Source: Bacillota bacterium
Lineage (GTDB): Bacteria; Bacillota; Clostridia; Lachnospirales; Bianqueaceae
NCBI GenBank assembly: GCA_017467985.1
Contig: JAFUJY010000124.1
Span: 1-9,332 of the forward strand
Length of the DNA: 9,332 bases
Direction of reading: 5' to 3'
Below, piece by piece: positions 1 to 6,748 of the stretch. How positions within the stretch are numbered: position 1 is the first letter of the stretch; every line of letters starts with the position of its first letter. A model generated the notes under the pieces. That model did not search any database. It saw nothing but the letters and a program-made list of their open reading frames with translations, and was not told the origin of the DNA. The position numbers and the translations under genes were made by a program.

Positions 1-153
1 GTGGGATATCCCAGTAACTTTGAGGTGGGTGAACCGGGTTCTGACCCACATATGCTGGAAGTGTATGCACCGCCGGAATATATGGGTGGCGGAAGAGACG
101 ACAAGATTCCCATTGCACCGATCTATGCGCCACCGGAGTTTATGGATCGCTGA
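1..153 (+). CDS. Pro/Tyr-rich repeat peptide, C-terminal part (candidate RiPP precursor)
   Basis: An open frame runs from the window edge to TGA at 151-153 and encodes at least 50 residues; the true start is probably upstream, although base 1 happens to be GTG. The visible peptide contains VYAPPEYM at residues 21-28 and IYAPPEFM at 41-48, a 20-residue period, joined by a Gly-rich, charged linker (GGGRDDK). The two copies use different synonymous codons (GCA/GCG, CCG/CCA, GAA/GAG), which suggests selection on the peptide rather than recent DNA duplication. There are no cysteines in the visible part, so a thioether (sactipeptide-type) product is unlikely. The gene ends 14 bp before a radical SAM/SPASM enzyme, the usual layout for RiPP precursor and maturase. 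I do not recognise the family. It could instead be the tail of a longer Pro-rich protein. The frame is well supported; the precursor role is inference. Confidence 0.6.
   Translation: MGYPSNFEVGEPGSDPHMLEVYAPPEYMGGGRDDKIPIAPIYAPPEFMDR
61..144 (+). repeat. Two-copy (I/V)YAPPE(Y/F)M peptide motif, 60-bp period
   Basis: Bases 61-84 and 121-144 each encode eight residues of the form (I/V)-Y-A-P-P-E-(Y/F)-M, exactly 60 bp apart. The copies differ at several third positions without changing the protein, and the only amino acid changes are conservative (V/I and Y/F). The second copy lies two residues before the stop. Repeated cores of this kind are known in multi-core RiPP precursors, but that role here is inference. 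Confidence 0.75.
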
Positions 154-167
154 GGGGAGGCGTTGGC

Positions 168-1178
168 ATGTATAAGCTGCGTTCCTGTGTTTGGGAGATT
201 ACTTTGGCCTGCTGTTTTTCCTGTAAATATTGCGGATCCAGTGGCGGCAGGGCCAGAGAAGGTGAATTAACCACAGAAGAATGTCTGAATGTGGCTGATC
301 AACTGGCGGACCTGGGAGGTCGTCGTGTGTCGCTGATTGGCGGAGAGGTCTTTATGCGGCCGGACTGGGATGTAATTGTCCGCAGGCTCACTGAACGGGG
401 CGTTCGGGTGTCCATCATCACCAACGGATTTTTATTTTCAGACCAGTTGCTGGAGCGGCTAAAAAAGGTACATATTGAATCCATCGCAGTGTCACTGGAC
501 GGCCCTGAAGAGATTCATGACAAATACAGGCAAAAGGGAAGTTTTGCCCGGGCTGATAAGGCCATTGACATTCTGATACAAAACAGAATACCGGTTTCTG
601 TGATCAGTACCCTACATAGCGAAAATGTACCCTGCCTGGAAGAGATGTATAATTATCTGAAGGGAAAAAGGATTTTTGCATGGCAGCTGCAGGCCTGTTC
701 ACCCATGGGGAATGCGGCCAAAACAGGACTGGATTACCATTTTAATTTTAATACGGTGATTGATTTTGTGGAAAGTCATCTATCCCAGGCGCCATTTATG
801 CTGGGAATTGCAGATAATATGGGTTATTTTACCGAAGGCGAGGGGCATCTGCGGGGAAATACCAGCGGTAAAGCATATTTTACCGGGTGTCGAGCAGGCT
901 TGAGTTCCATTGGGATTGACAGCGTGGGCAATGTCAGAGGCTGTGAGTCCATGTATGACGATTATTTTACAGAGGGCAATGTTAGGGAGAAGACGCTGGA
1001 AGAAATCTGGAACGATCCCGACGCCTTTAGTTATAATCGACATTTTGCCTTAAGCCAGCTTACGGGAAAGTGCAGCAGCTGTGCGTATGGTTACAAATGT
1101 GGGGGCGGGTGTCGATCATATAATTATTTTACCCACGGGAAATTGTATGAAGCGCAAAACTGCGCAAGAAATTCATAG
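168..1178 (+). CDS. Radical SAM/SPASM domain enzyme, putative peptide maturase
   Basis: The 336-residue protein carries the radical SAM motif CxxxCxxC at Cys15, Cys19 and Cys22, which binds the [4Fe-4S] cluster that cleaves S-adenosylmethionine. A GGE motif follows at about residues 64-66 (LIGGEVF). The C-terminal SPASM domain has the complete seven-cysteine pattern: Cys241, Gly254-x4-Cys259, then Cys302, Cys305, Cys311, Cys315 (Cx2Cx5Cx3C) and Cys332, so two auxiliary Fe-S clusters are expected. SPASM proteins include peptide maturases (AlbA, PqqE and MftC types) and the sulfatase maturases. The start is ATG 168, with GGGGAGG at 154-160 as ribosome site. There is no PqqD-like leader-binding domain before the first cysteine motif. 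The gene lies 14 bp after the repeat-peptide gene, which makes that peptide the likely substrate (inference). A sulfatase-maturase role is less likely because no sulfatase is nearby. Confidence 0.9.
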   Translation: MYKLRSCVWEITLACCFSCKYCGSSGGRAREGELTTEECLNVADQLADLGGRRVSLIGGEVFMRPDWDVIVRRLTERGVRVSIITNGFLFSDQLLERLKKVHIESIAVSLDGPEEIHDKYRQKGSFARADKAIDILIQNRIPVSVISTLHSENVPCLEEMYNYLKGKRIFAWQLQACSPMGNAAKTGLDYHFNFNTVIDFVESHLSQAPFMLGIADNMGYFTEGEGHLRGNTSGKAYFTGCRAGLSSIGIDSVGNVRGCESMYDDYFTEGNVREKTLEEIWNDPDAFSYNRHFALSQLTGKCSSCAYGYKCGGGCRSYNYFTHGKLYEAQNCARNS

Positions 1179-1179
1179 C

Positions 1180-1187
1180 AGGAGGTG
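1180..1187 (+). promoter_or_regulatory. Shine-Dalgarno AGGAGGTG that fixes the start at 1197
   Basis: AGGAGGTG lies directly after the stop of the radical SAM gene and 9 bp before ATG 1197. The GTG at 1185 that would lengthen the next protein by four residues is part of this ribosome site itself, so it cannot be the start. Confidence 0.8.
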
Positions 1188-1196
1188 CGAAATCAC

Positions 1197-2888
1197 ATGA
1201 AGGTATTTGCGGGAGAGAATCATGCATTGTTTTTAACGGATAACGGCGATCTGTACAGAGTGGAACAGAGTGCGCCTTATTTGCTAGCCCAGGGGGTAAA
1301 AAGCGCTGCAGCAGGATCAGCAGCGGATATTTTTATGACGCAAAGCGGCAAGGTGATGAAAGCTTTTAGTAAGACACGCATCAAGGAACTAGCAGTACCG
1401 GATCAGTTTATGCCCCAGCAGGTCTACGCCGCCGGGAATCAGAACTATTATTTGCTGTTTGATCAGGATGGCCTGGCCCTGGAATTCGGTGCAGAAAAAG
1501 CAGTTGCCTGGGAAGAAAAATGCGTGCTTCCGGAGGTATATGGTGAAGAAACCCTTCAGCAAGTTCGTAAGTGCAGCAAAGTCTTTATGACCGGAAGAGT
1601 GTATTATGAATATGTGGATCGTGTGGTGAATAATGAAAGGGAATTGGTCAAAGAATTAGAAGAAACATTTGTACAGGAATATGGTCCGGGGAATATTAAA
1701 ATAGAAATGGACCGAGTAAGCTGTGAGTATATATCCGGTCATGGGCCGGAAGCGGAAAAGGAACTGGCTGTGGGGGAAAGTCAGATGATTCGATTCACCA
1801 CTTCCAAGATTACATACAGTCCTCGTGTTCTTGTAAAAAATGTGCAGGCCAACCCCACATTAGGCAAGGCTGATTTTTATGATCGATATTATCAGGGAAG
1901 CTGCCCTGTGAAAAAGGACCAGGAAATTCCGGAATGGATTGCAGCACTGCAAGGCGTTAAGAAAGTGATTTTGCCGTCAGTGGAAAACTATGGTTATGTC
2001 GTTTTGCTTGAAAACGGTGAGTTAAGAATGTATGTGGGAGAAGACCAGTTCTGGAAGGTCATTGGGGATGTACAGGATGTTTCGGATTATCCCGGAACAA
2101 TGATTGTTGCCCTCGAGAGTAATGAAATATTGTATGGGACATGGAAGAGTGTGGCAGAGGAAACTGCGAAAAGGTTTTGTCTGACGCAGGAGAAGTTTTC
2201 ACAGGAAGATATCCCCGAGCCTGAGGGTCGATGGATTGTACCGGATCGAAGAGATTTGGAGATGGAACCGGATATTTTGTCGCCGGGGGGAATGTGGCTG
2301 AGAAAATATGCTGGTACAGCTGATTATATTATTTTGCCGAAAGGAATCACTCGAATCGGTAAAGAAGCTTTCGCAGACAGCGAGCTGAAAGAAATTAAAA
2401 TCAATAAAGAATGTGTAGAGATTGAGGAAAAGGCTTTTTATAACTGCAGCAGCCTTCAAAGCGTGGAGATGGAGCAGACCTGCATCCAGACAATTCGTTT
2501 TATGGCTTTTTGTAATTGTACGGCACTGAAGAGTGTTCGTTTTCCAAAGAACTGCCGTGAGCTGGATATGGATGTTTTTCGTGGCTGCAGCGCTTTGGAA
2601 GATATTAAGCTGAACATTGGGCTTAAGGAGATTGCCATCGGAACATTTGCATATTGCAGGTCACTGGGGGAGGTGGAGATCCCCTTGATGTGCCAGGCCA
2701 TCCGTAAAGATGCGTTCCAGGAATGTACCAGTCTGCAGAGGGTTATTTGTCACGAAGGTCTTAAAAAGGTGGAGTATCACGCATTTGTCGATGCAAGTGA
2801 GCTGACAGAGGTGGTATTGCCTCCAACCTGTGCAGAGGTAAATGTACTGGCATTTGAAGGATGTACGAAGGTAAGAATTATAAAGTAA
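1197..2888 (+). CDS. RCC1-like and BspA-type leucine-rich repeat protein
   Basis: The 563-residue protein has no signal peptide or membrane segment, so it is probably cytoplasmic. The N-terminus shows RCC1/beta-propeller-like units (FAGENHALFLTDNGDLYRV at residues 4-22, then GVKSAAAGSAADIFMTQSGK from residue 33). Weaker units of the same flavour occur further in (VVLLENGELRMYV, MIVALESNEILYG). A less clear central part of about 150 residues follows. From about residue 375 to the end there are roughly seven BspA-type (LRR_5) repeats of about 23 residues, with the pattern I..AF..C.SL..V.(L/F)P. BspA repeats are usually on secreted surface proteins, so a cytosolic copy is unusual. These folds bind proteins; no catalytic motif was seen. 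Its place between a peptide maturase and a protease suggests a scaffold or substrate-binding part, but this is inference. Confidence 0.75.
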   Translation: MKVFAGENHALFLTDNGDLYRVEQSAPYLLAQGVKSAAAGSAADIFMTQSGKVMKAFSKTRIKELAVPDQFMPQQVYAAGNQNYYLLFDQDGLALEFGAEKAVAWEEKCVLPEVYGEETLQQVRKCSKVFMTGRVYYEYVDRVVNNERELVKELEETFVQEYGPGNIKIEMDRVSCEYISGHGPEAEKELAVGESQMIRFTTSKITYSPRVLVKNVQANPTLGKADFYDRYYQGSCPVKKDQEIPEWIAALQGVKKVILPSVENYGYVVLLENGELRMYVGEDQFWKVIGDVQDVSDYPGTMIVALESNEILYGTWKSVAEETAKRFCLTQEKFSQEDIPEPEGRWIVPDRRDLEMEPDILSPGGMWLRKYAGTADYIILPKGITRIGKEAFADSELKEIKINKECVEIEEKAFYNCSSLQSVEMEQTCIQTIRFMAFCNCTALKSVRFPKNCRELDMDVFRGCSALEDIKLNIGLKEIAIGTFAYCRSLGEVEIPLMCQAIRKDAFQECTSLQRVICHEGLKKVEYHAFVDASELTEVVLPPTCAEVNVLAFEGCTKVRIIK

Positions 2889-2904
2889 GAAGGAGCGCAT
2901 AAAG

Positions 2905-3468
2905 ATGTTTACAAAAATCCGCTATAATTCTCCTGTGGTTTTAACGTTTGTGATCATTTGCTTTGTGATATTGGGGCTGAATAACTTCATCGGCAACTGG
3001 CTGATGTACAATTTCTTTTGCGTGTATCGCTTCAGCTTGACAGATATCCTGGGATATGTGCGGCTGTTTACCCATGTGCTGGGGCATGCAGATCTTTCCC
3101 ATTGTATCTCCAATATGACTTTGATTCTGGTGTTGGGGCCCATGCTAGAAGAGAAATATGGCAGTAAAATATTGTTGGAGTCCATTGCCATTACAGCATT
3201 GGTATCCGGTATACTGCATTGCCTGGTCTCCAGTGGTGCTCTATTGGGTGCCAGCGGCATTGTCTTTATGATGATTATGATGGCATCTTTAGGTGGAATG
3301 GAGAGAGGAACCATTCCATTGACCATGATTCTGGTGGCCATCATCTATATCGGTGGTGAAATCGTGGACGGAATCCTCAATCAGGATAGTATTTCCCAGC
3401 TTACACATATTATTGGCGGCATTTGCGGCACGGTGATTGGAATGGGGTTGGGGAAGAAAAGAGGATAA
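2905..3468 (+). CDS. Rhomboid-family intramembrane serine protease
   Basis: The 187-residue protein is mostly hydrophobic, with about six membrane segments. The rhomboid signatures are present: HVLGHADLSHCISN at residues 57-70 (the HxxxxHxxxN element, His61, His66, Asn70), GASG at 115-118 with catalytic Ser117, and the partner His168 in the last membrane segment (THIIGG). Both dyad residues are intact, so it should be active. Rhomboids cut membrane-anchored proteins within or near their membrane helix. The start is ATG 2905, with GAAGGAG at 2889-2895. The gene lies 16 bp after the RCC1/LRR gene, so it is probably in the same operon. Rhomboids are not standard RiPP leader proteases, and the substrate cannot be read from the sequence. 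The length matches compact bacterial rhomboids without extra domains. Confidence 0.88.
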   Translation: MFTKIRYNSPVVLTFVIICFVILGLNNFIGNWLMYNFFCVYRFSLTDILGYVRLFTHVLGHADLSHCISNMTLILVLGPMLEEKYGSKILLESIAITALVSGILHCLVSSGALLGASGIVFMMIMMASLGGMERGTIPLTMILVAIIYIGGEIVDGILNQDSISQLTHIIGGICGTVIGMGLGKKRG

Positions 3469-3473
3469 AAGAA

Positions 3474-3502
3474 TTGACATGTATGCTTATTTGTGATGTA
3501 AT
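3474..3502 (+). promoter_or_regulatory. Sigma-A type promoter upstream of lipoprotein gene
   Basis: A perfect -35 TTGACA (3474-3479) is followed after 17 bp by TGTAAT (3497-3502), one mismatch from TATAAT, with an extended TG at 3494-3495. It sits in the 75-bp gap after the rhomboid gene and would start transcription near 3509. A 6-bp inverted repeat (TGCTTA 3484-3489, TAAGCA 3505-3510) flanks the -10 box and could be an operator. It makes 3544-6674 a separate transcription unit, although read-through from upstream is possible because no terminator was seen between. Confidence 0.72.
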
Positions 3503-3543
3503 AGTAAGCAGGAAAGTCTTTATTAACAGAAAGGATTAATACC

Positions 3544-4296
3544 ATGAAAAAAAGATTCTTAGCAATTGTACTGGCCTTATTATTGGTTCTTGTCGGCTGC
3601 GGCGGCAGTGAAGAAGAAAGTGTTGGAGGCACGATCGGACAAAAGCAGGAAAGTTCTGTGACAGAATCTAAGATAGACGAGTCCAGTGTGGAAGAGTCCA
3701 AAGCCGAAGAAAGTTCTGTGGAGGATAACGTTCTGTCCCTGGGACGCATCGAGGGCGGAGTTTATACGAATACATACTTAGGCGTGGCTTGTGAGTTGGA
3801 TTCTAATTGGTCCTTCTATACTGCAGAAGAGCTGCAGGAACTGCCCAGTGCAGTAACTGAGGCCCTGGAAGGAACGGATATTGGTAAGGCTATGGAGAAT
3901 GTAACCCAGTTCACCGATATGCAGGCAGAAAATGTGACCGATCTAACAGTTATGAATGTTAACTTCGTTAAACTGGGTATGGCGGAACGGTTGGCATATG
4001 CGGTACTGAGCGAGGAAGATATCATAGACAGTGTTTTGGCTCAGTCCGACACCATGATTGCCAGTTACGAACAGATGGGAATGACTGTAAAAGAGATGAA
4101 AAAGGTTACAGTGACCTTCTTGGGAGAAGAACACACTGGCATTTGGACTTCTGCCCAGATTCAGGGCTTGGATTATTATATTTTGCAGTTGTATAATTAT
4201 GGTATAGGAGAATATGCGGCCACGATTACTCTGGGCAGCTATTTAGAGGATAATACAAATTCTTTGCTGGAACTATTCTACAAGGTGGAGGAATAA
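3544..4296 (+). CDS. Secreted lipoprotein with Ser/Glu repeat linker, function unknown
   Basis: The 250-residue protein begins with a typical lipoprotein signal: MKKR, a hydrophobic stretch, and the lipobox LVGC with Cys19 as the lipid-modified residue. It should be anchored on the outer face of the membrane. A flexible acidic linker (about 20-62) holds a three-copy decapeptide repeat. A globular domain follows from about 69, beginning GGVYTNTYLGVACELDSNW, a mixed alpha/beta sequence with several aromatic residues (GLDYYILQLYNY). I do not recognise the domain. Its opening resembles the start of many small Clostridia extracytoplasmic lipoproteins that accompany membrane proteins. The start is ATG 3544, with AAAGGA at 3530-3535. 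It has its own promoter and lies 4 bp before the second radical SAM gene, whose ribosome site is inside its last codons. It may be a sensor or binding partner of the transporter or rhomboid (inference). Confidence 0.8.
   Translation: MKKRFLAIVLALLLVLVGCGGSEEESVGGTIGQKQESSVTESKIDESSVEESKAEESSVEDNVLSLGRIEGGVYTNTYLGVACELDSNWSFYTAEELQELPSAVTEALEGTDIGKAMENVTQFTDMQAENVTDLTVMNVNFVKLGMAERLAYAVLSEEDIIDSVLAQSDTMIASYEQMGMTVKEMKKVTVTFLGEEHTGIWTSAQIQGLDYYILQLYNYGIGEYAATITLGSYLEDNTNSLLELFYKVEE
3649..3729 (+). repeat. Decapeptide tandem repeat ESSV(T/E)ESK(I/A)(D/E), about 2.7 copies
   Basis: Residues 36-45, 46-55 and 56-62 of the lipoprotein repeat with a 30-bp period (ESSVTESKID, ESSVEESKAE, ESSVEDN). 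The acidic, Ser-rich content suggests a flexible spacer between the lipid anchor and the globular domain. Such units may change copy number between strains. Confidence 0.8.
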
Positions 4297-4300
4297 ATTC

Positions 4301-5383
4301 ATGAAAATATCAAAACAGGAGGCACTGAACTGGTTTGAGTTCTTTGCATCCTTACCGGAAGATGAAGAGTTGATGGTGGACCAGCAGGAGATTGTATATG
4401 CTGTGTTTGCGCAGATCGAAGAGGCGGTGGATCGTCGGATTGAAGCGTTAAGATCTGAGATTAAAGGATTAAAGTCATTGCAGGGACGGACCTATTATGT
4501 AGGAAATGATGAAAAGTTTGCACAAGGCTGCAAGTCCTGCTTATTAGGGACAGGGTTGACGGCCATCCGTAAGACCAACAAATGCAATATTCAGTGTAAG
4601 TTCTGCTATAATTATGGCGAACTGGACGATATTGCACCCATCGGTGAAGGCTTGTGGGAGATTGGCGGCACCAAGTATTATGAGACGGATCTGGATTTGC
4701 TGTTGTCCATTCACAAAAAGCCTACAGGTGTGGCCTATGTGTATCTGGAGCCTTTCATGGAGATTGAGAAGTATTATTCAATTATTAAGAAGTTTAGTGA
4801 GGCAGGAATCCATCAGCACCTGTACACCAATGGCCTGTTAGCCGATGAAGAAAAGTTAAAAGCATTAGGCGAAGCCGGTCTGGATGAAATCCGTTTTAAC
4901 TTGGGAGCCAGCAATTGTGCGGATAAGGTCATTCAAAACATTGCCCTGGCAAAGAAATATATTCCTCGGGTGGGCATCGAAACCCCCATGACACCGGAAT
5001 ATTTTGAGACCTTCTTCAAGAAAAAAGAAGCGATCCTGGGGACCGGGGTGGACTTTATGAATTGTGCAGAACTGCACCTGAACGAGAATAATATTTGGAA
5101 TTATGAAGGCGAGAACATGTACATTTGCCATCATGGTTATATTTCTCCCATTTGGAGTCACGAGCTGACACTGCAGTTTATGAAGATTGCAGATGAAGAG
5201 GGATGGGATGTGGCTGTGCATGATTGCTGTAATATGACCAAGTTTGCTCGAGGCTTGAACCAGACGATGAAGGAGGGTAAGTGGTTCGGCGCCAATAACT
5301 TTGGCTGCGAATTTGAACGGATTCCCTTTGAAGCATTTTTACCGATTCTGGAAGACGAAGAGTTTGAATTTATCGAGGAATAA
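4301..5383 (+). CDS. Radical SAM protein, COG2108-like, without SPASM domain
   Basis: The 360-residue protein has CxxxCxxC at Cys95, Cys99 and Cys102 (CNIQCKFCYN), preceded by an extra CxxC at Cys77/Cys80 (GCKSCLLGTG). An upstream CxxC shortly before the radical SAM motif, plus blocks such as PTGVAYVYLEP and a later ELHLNENN, resemble the uncharacterised COG2108 family related to pyruvate formate-lyase activating enzymes. The N-terminal 70 residues are helical and charged. The C-terminal part contains Cys residues (HDCCNMTKFARG, NFGCEF) that could hold another metal site, but it lacks the SPASM spacing. The reaction is unknown. The start is ATG 4301, with GGAGG at 4287-4291 inside the end of the lipoprotein gene, so translation is probably coupled. 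The MFS gene begins 4 bp after it. The protein is unrelated in sequence outside the core to the SPASM enzyme at 168-1178. Confidence 0.85.
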   Translation: MKISKQEALNWFEFFASLPEDEELMVDQQEIVYAVFAQIEEAVDRRIEALRSEIKGLKSLQGRTYYVGNDEKFAQGCKSCLLGTGLTAIRKTNKCNIQCKFCYNYGELDDIAPIGEGLWEIGGTKYYETDLDLLLSIHKKPTGVAYVYLEPFMEIEKYYSIIKKFSEAGIHQHLYTNGLLADEEKLKALGEAGLDEIRFNLGASNCADKVIQNIALAKKYIPRVGIETPMTPEYFETFFKKKEAILGTGVDFMNCAELHLNENNIWNYEGENMYICHHGYISPIWSHELTLQFMKIADEEGWDVAVHDCCNMTKFARGLNQTMKEGKWFGANNFGCEFERIPFEAFLPILEDEEFEFIEE

Positions 5384-5390
5384 AACTATG
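5375..5390 (+). promoter_or_regulatory. Ribosome site and start codon of the MFS gene
   Basis: GAGGAA at 5375-5380 lies in the last codons of the radical SAM gene, 7 bp before ATG 5388, and the stop TAA at 5381-5383 falls between them. This supports ATG 5388 over the TTG at 5301 and suggests coupled translation. Confidence 0.7.
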
Positions 5391-6674
5391 AAAAAGCTGA
5401 CACGTAAGTTTTGGGCTGCAATGCTGATATTTGGATTGATGGGACAGGTGGCCTGGGTTGTGGAGAATATGTATTTTAATGTGTTCATCTATAAGATGTT
5501 CCATGCATCCGCCGGGGACATTTCTCTGATGGTGGCTGCAAGTTCTGTAGCGGCTACGTTGACCACGATTTTGATGGGTGCTTTGTCAGATAAAATGGGT
5601 AAGAGAAAATTGTTGATTTGCCTGGGATATCTGGTGTGGGGCGTGTCGATCCTGAGTTTTGCTCTGATTCGGGTGGATGTGCTGACACCCATTGCGGGAT
5701 CGGCTGCGGCGGCCAGTGCGCTGGGGATTACGCTGGTCATTATTCTGGACTGCGTGATGACTTTCTTTGGATCTACTGCCAACGATGCAGCTTATAATGC
5801 CTGGCTGACGGATTGGGGTGACGAAACCAACCGGGGTAAGATTGAGGGATTTAACTCCATGATGCCATTGGTATCTATTCTGGTGGTTTTCGGTGGATTT
5901 ATGGGCTTTAATCTGGACCAGGCCGAAAGCTGGACCATGATTTTTATCATCATCGGCGGCGGGGTGATGATCATCGGTGTCCTGGGATTTTTCCTAATTG
6001 AGGATGCACCTGCGATCAATAAGGCAGATGGATCCTATTGGAAGACAGTGATATATAGTTTCAGACCGGCAGTGATGAAGGAGAATGTGCTGCTGTATAT
6101 GGCACTGATTGCCTTTGCAGTATTCGGTATTTCTATTCAGATTTTTATGCCCTATCTGATCATTTATTATGAACAGTCTCTCCAGATGACTAACTATGTG
6201 TTTATTATGGCACCGGCCATTATTGTGGCGGCGGTGATCACTGCATTGTACGGCAAGGTGTATGACACAAAGGGCTTTCAGGGAAGTGTTATTCCGTCAA
6301 TTAGCGTTCTGATGCTGGGTTATGTGATTTTGTACTTTACCCGTTCCATGGTTCCGGTATTTATTGGGTCATTAATGATGATGAGTGGTTATATGACCGG
6401 AATGTCCGTATTTGGTGCCATGATCCGTGATCACATCCCAGAGCATCGTGCAGGACAGTTCCAGGGAATCCGCATCATCGGACAGGTGTTGGTTCCGGGT
6501 ATTATTGGTCCCGCCATCGGTGCGTGGATTCTGCGGGATGCCCAGATGATCGTGAACAATGATGGTACCACATCCTTCCTGCCCCATGAAGGAATCTGGG
6601 TAGGTGCATTTGTGGCGGCAGTGGTGTTGTGGGGCGTACTTGTGATGATCTTTAAGATGGAGAAGAAGAAATGA
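5388..6674 (+). CDS. MFS transporter, probable sugar or small-molecule permease
   Basis: The 428-residue protein has about 12 membrane segments in two halves. Loop 2-3 carries the MFS motif GALSDKMGKRKLL, and a conserved acidic loop follows (NDAAYNAWLTDWGDETNRGK), a form reminiscent of sugar:cation symporter-like permeases. The start is ATG 5388, 4 bp after the previous stop, with GAGGA at 5375-5379. A TTG start at 5301 would add 29 polar residues that overlap the radical SAM gene and is not supported. The end is TGA 6672-6674, followed by a terminator. Substrate and direction cannot be read from the sequence. The neighbouring AraC/GH2 pair suggests sugar or glycoside uptake, while the tight link to the radical SAM gene would also fit export of its product. 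Both are inference. Confidence 0.85.
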   Translation: MKKLTRKFWAAMLIFGLMGQVAWVVENMYFNVFIYKMFHASAGDISLMVAASSVAATLTTILMGALSDKMGKRKLLICLGYLVWGVSILSFALIRVDVLTPIAGSAAAASALGITLVIILDCVMTFFGSTANDAAYNAWLTDWGDETNRGKIEGFNSMMPLVSILVVFGGFMGFNLDQAESWTMIFIIIGGGVMIIGVLGFFLIEDAPAINKADGSYWKTVIYSFRPAVMKENVLLYMALIAFAVFGISIQIFMPYLIIYYEQSLQMTNYVFIMAPAIIVAAVITALYGKVYDTKGFQGSVIPSISVLMLGYVILYFTRSMVPVFIGSLMMMSGYMTGMSVFGAMIRDHIPEHRAGQFQGIRIIGQVLVPGIIGPAIGAWILRDAQMIVNNDGTTSFLPHEGIWVGAFVAAVVLWGVLVMIFKMEKKK

Positions 6675-6682
6675 AATAAGAC

Positions 6683-6715
6683 GGAGGTCTAGGGAACTAG
6701 ACCTCCATTTTGTTT
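6683..6715 (+). terminator. Rho-independent terminator after the MFS gene, possibly bidirectional
   Basis: GGAGGTCTAG (6683-6692), a GGAA tetraloop and CTAGACCTCC (6697-6706) make a perfect 10-bp stem, followed by ATTTTGTTT. It is 8 bp after the MFS stop. On the minus strand it lies about 42 bp after the end of the AraC-family gene and is followed there by GTCTTATTTC, so it may end both convergent transcripts. Confidence 0.9.
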
Positions 6716-6748
6716 ATTCATATTGTATTGCCGGTGTTATAGGAAATA

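Noticed and set aside
1185..1196. GTG start adding four residues to the RCC1/LRR protein
   Set aside because: This GTG is part of the AGGAGGTG ribosome site, so ATG 1197 is the start.
2922..3344. Minus-strand frame of 140 codons
   Set aside because: It is the antisense shadow of the rhomboid gene, with no ribosome site and Met/Ile-rich content.
3381..3749. Minus-strand Ser/Thr-rich frame of 122 codons
   Set aside because: The Ser-rich repeats are the reverse reading of the lipoprotein Ser/Glu linker, and the frame crosses two real genes and a promoter.
5301..5387. TTG start extending the MFS protein by 29 residues
   Set aside because: The extension overlaps the radical SAM gene in another frame, is polar, and lacks a ribosome site; ATG 5388 has one.
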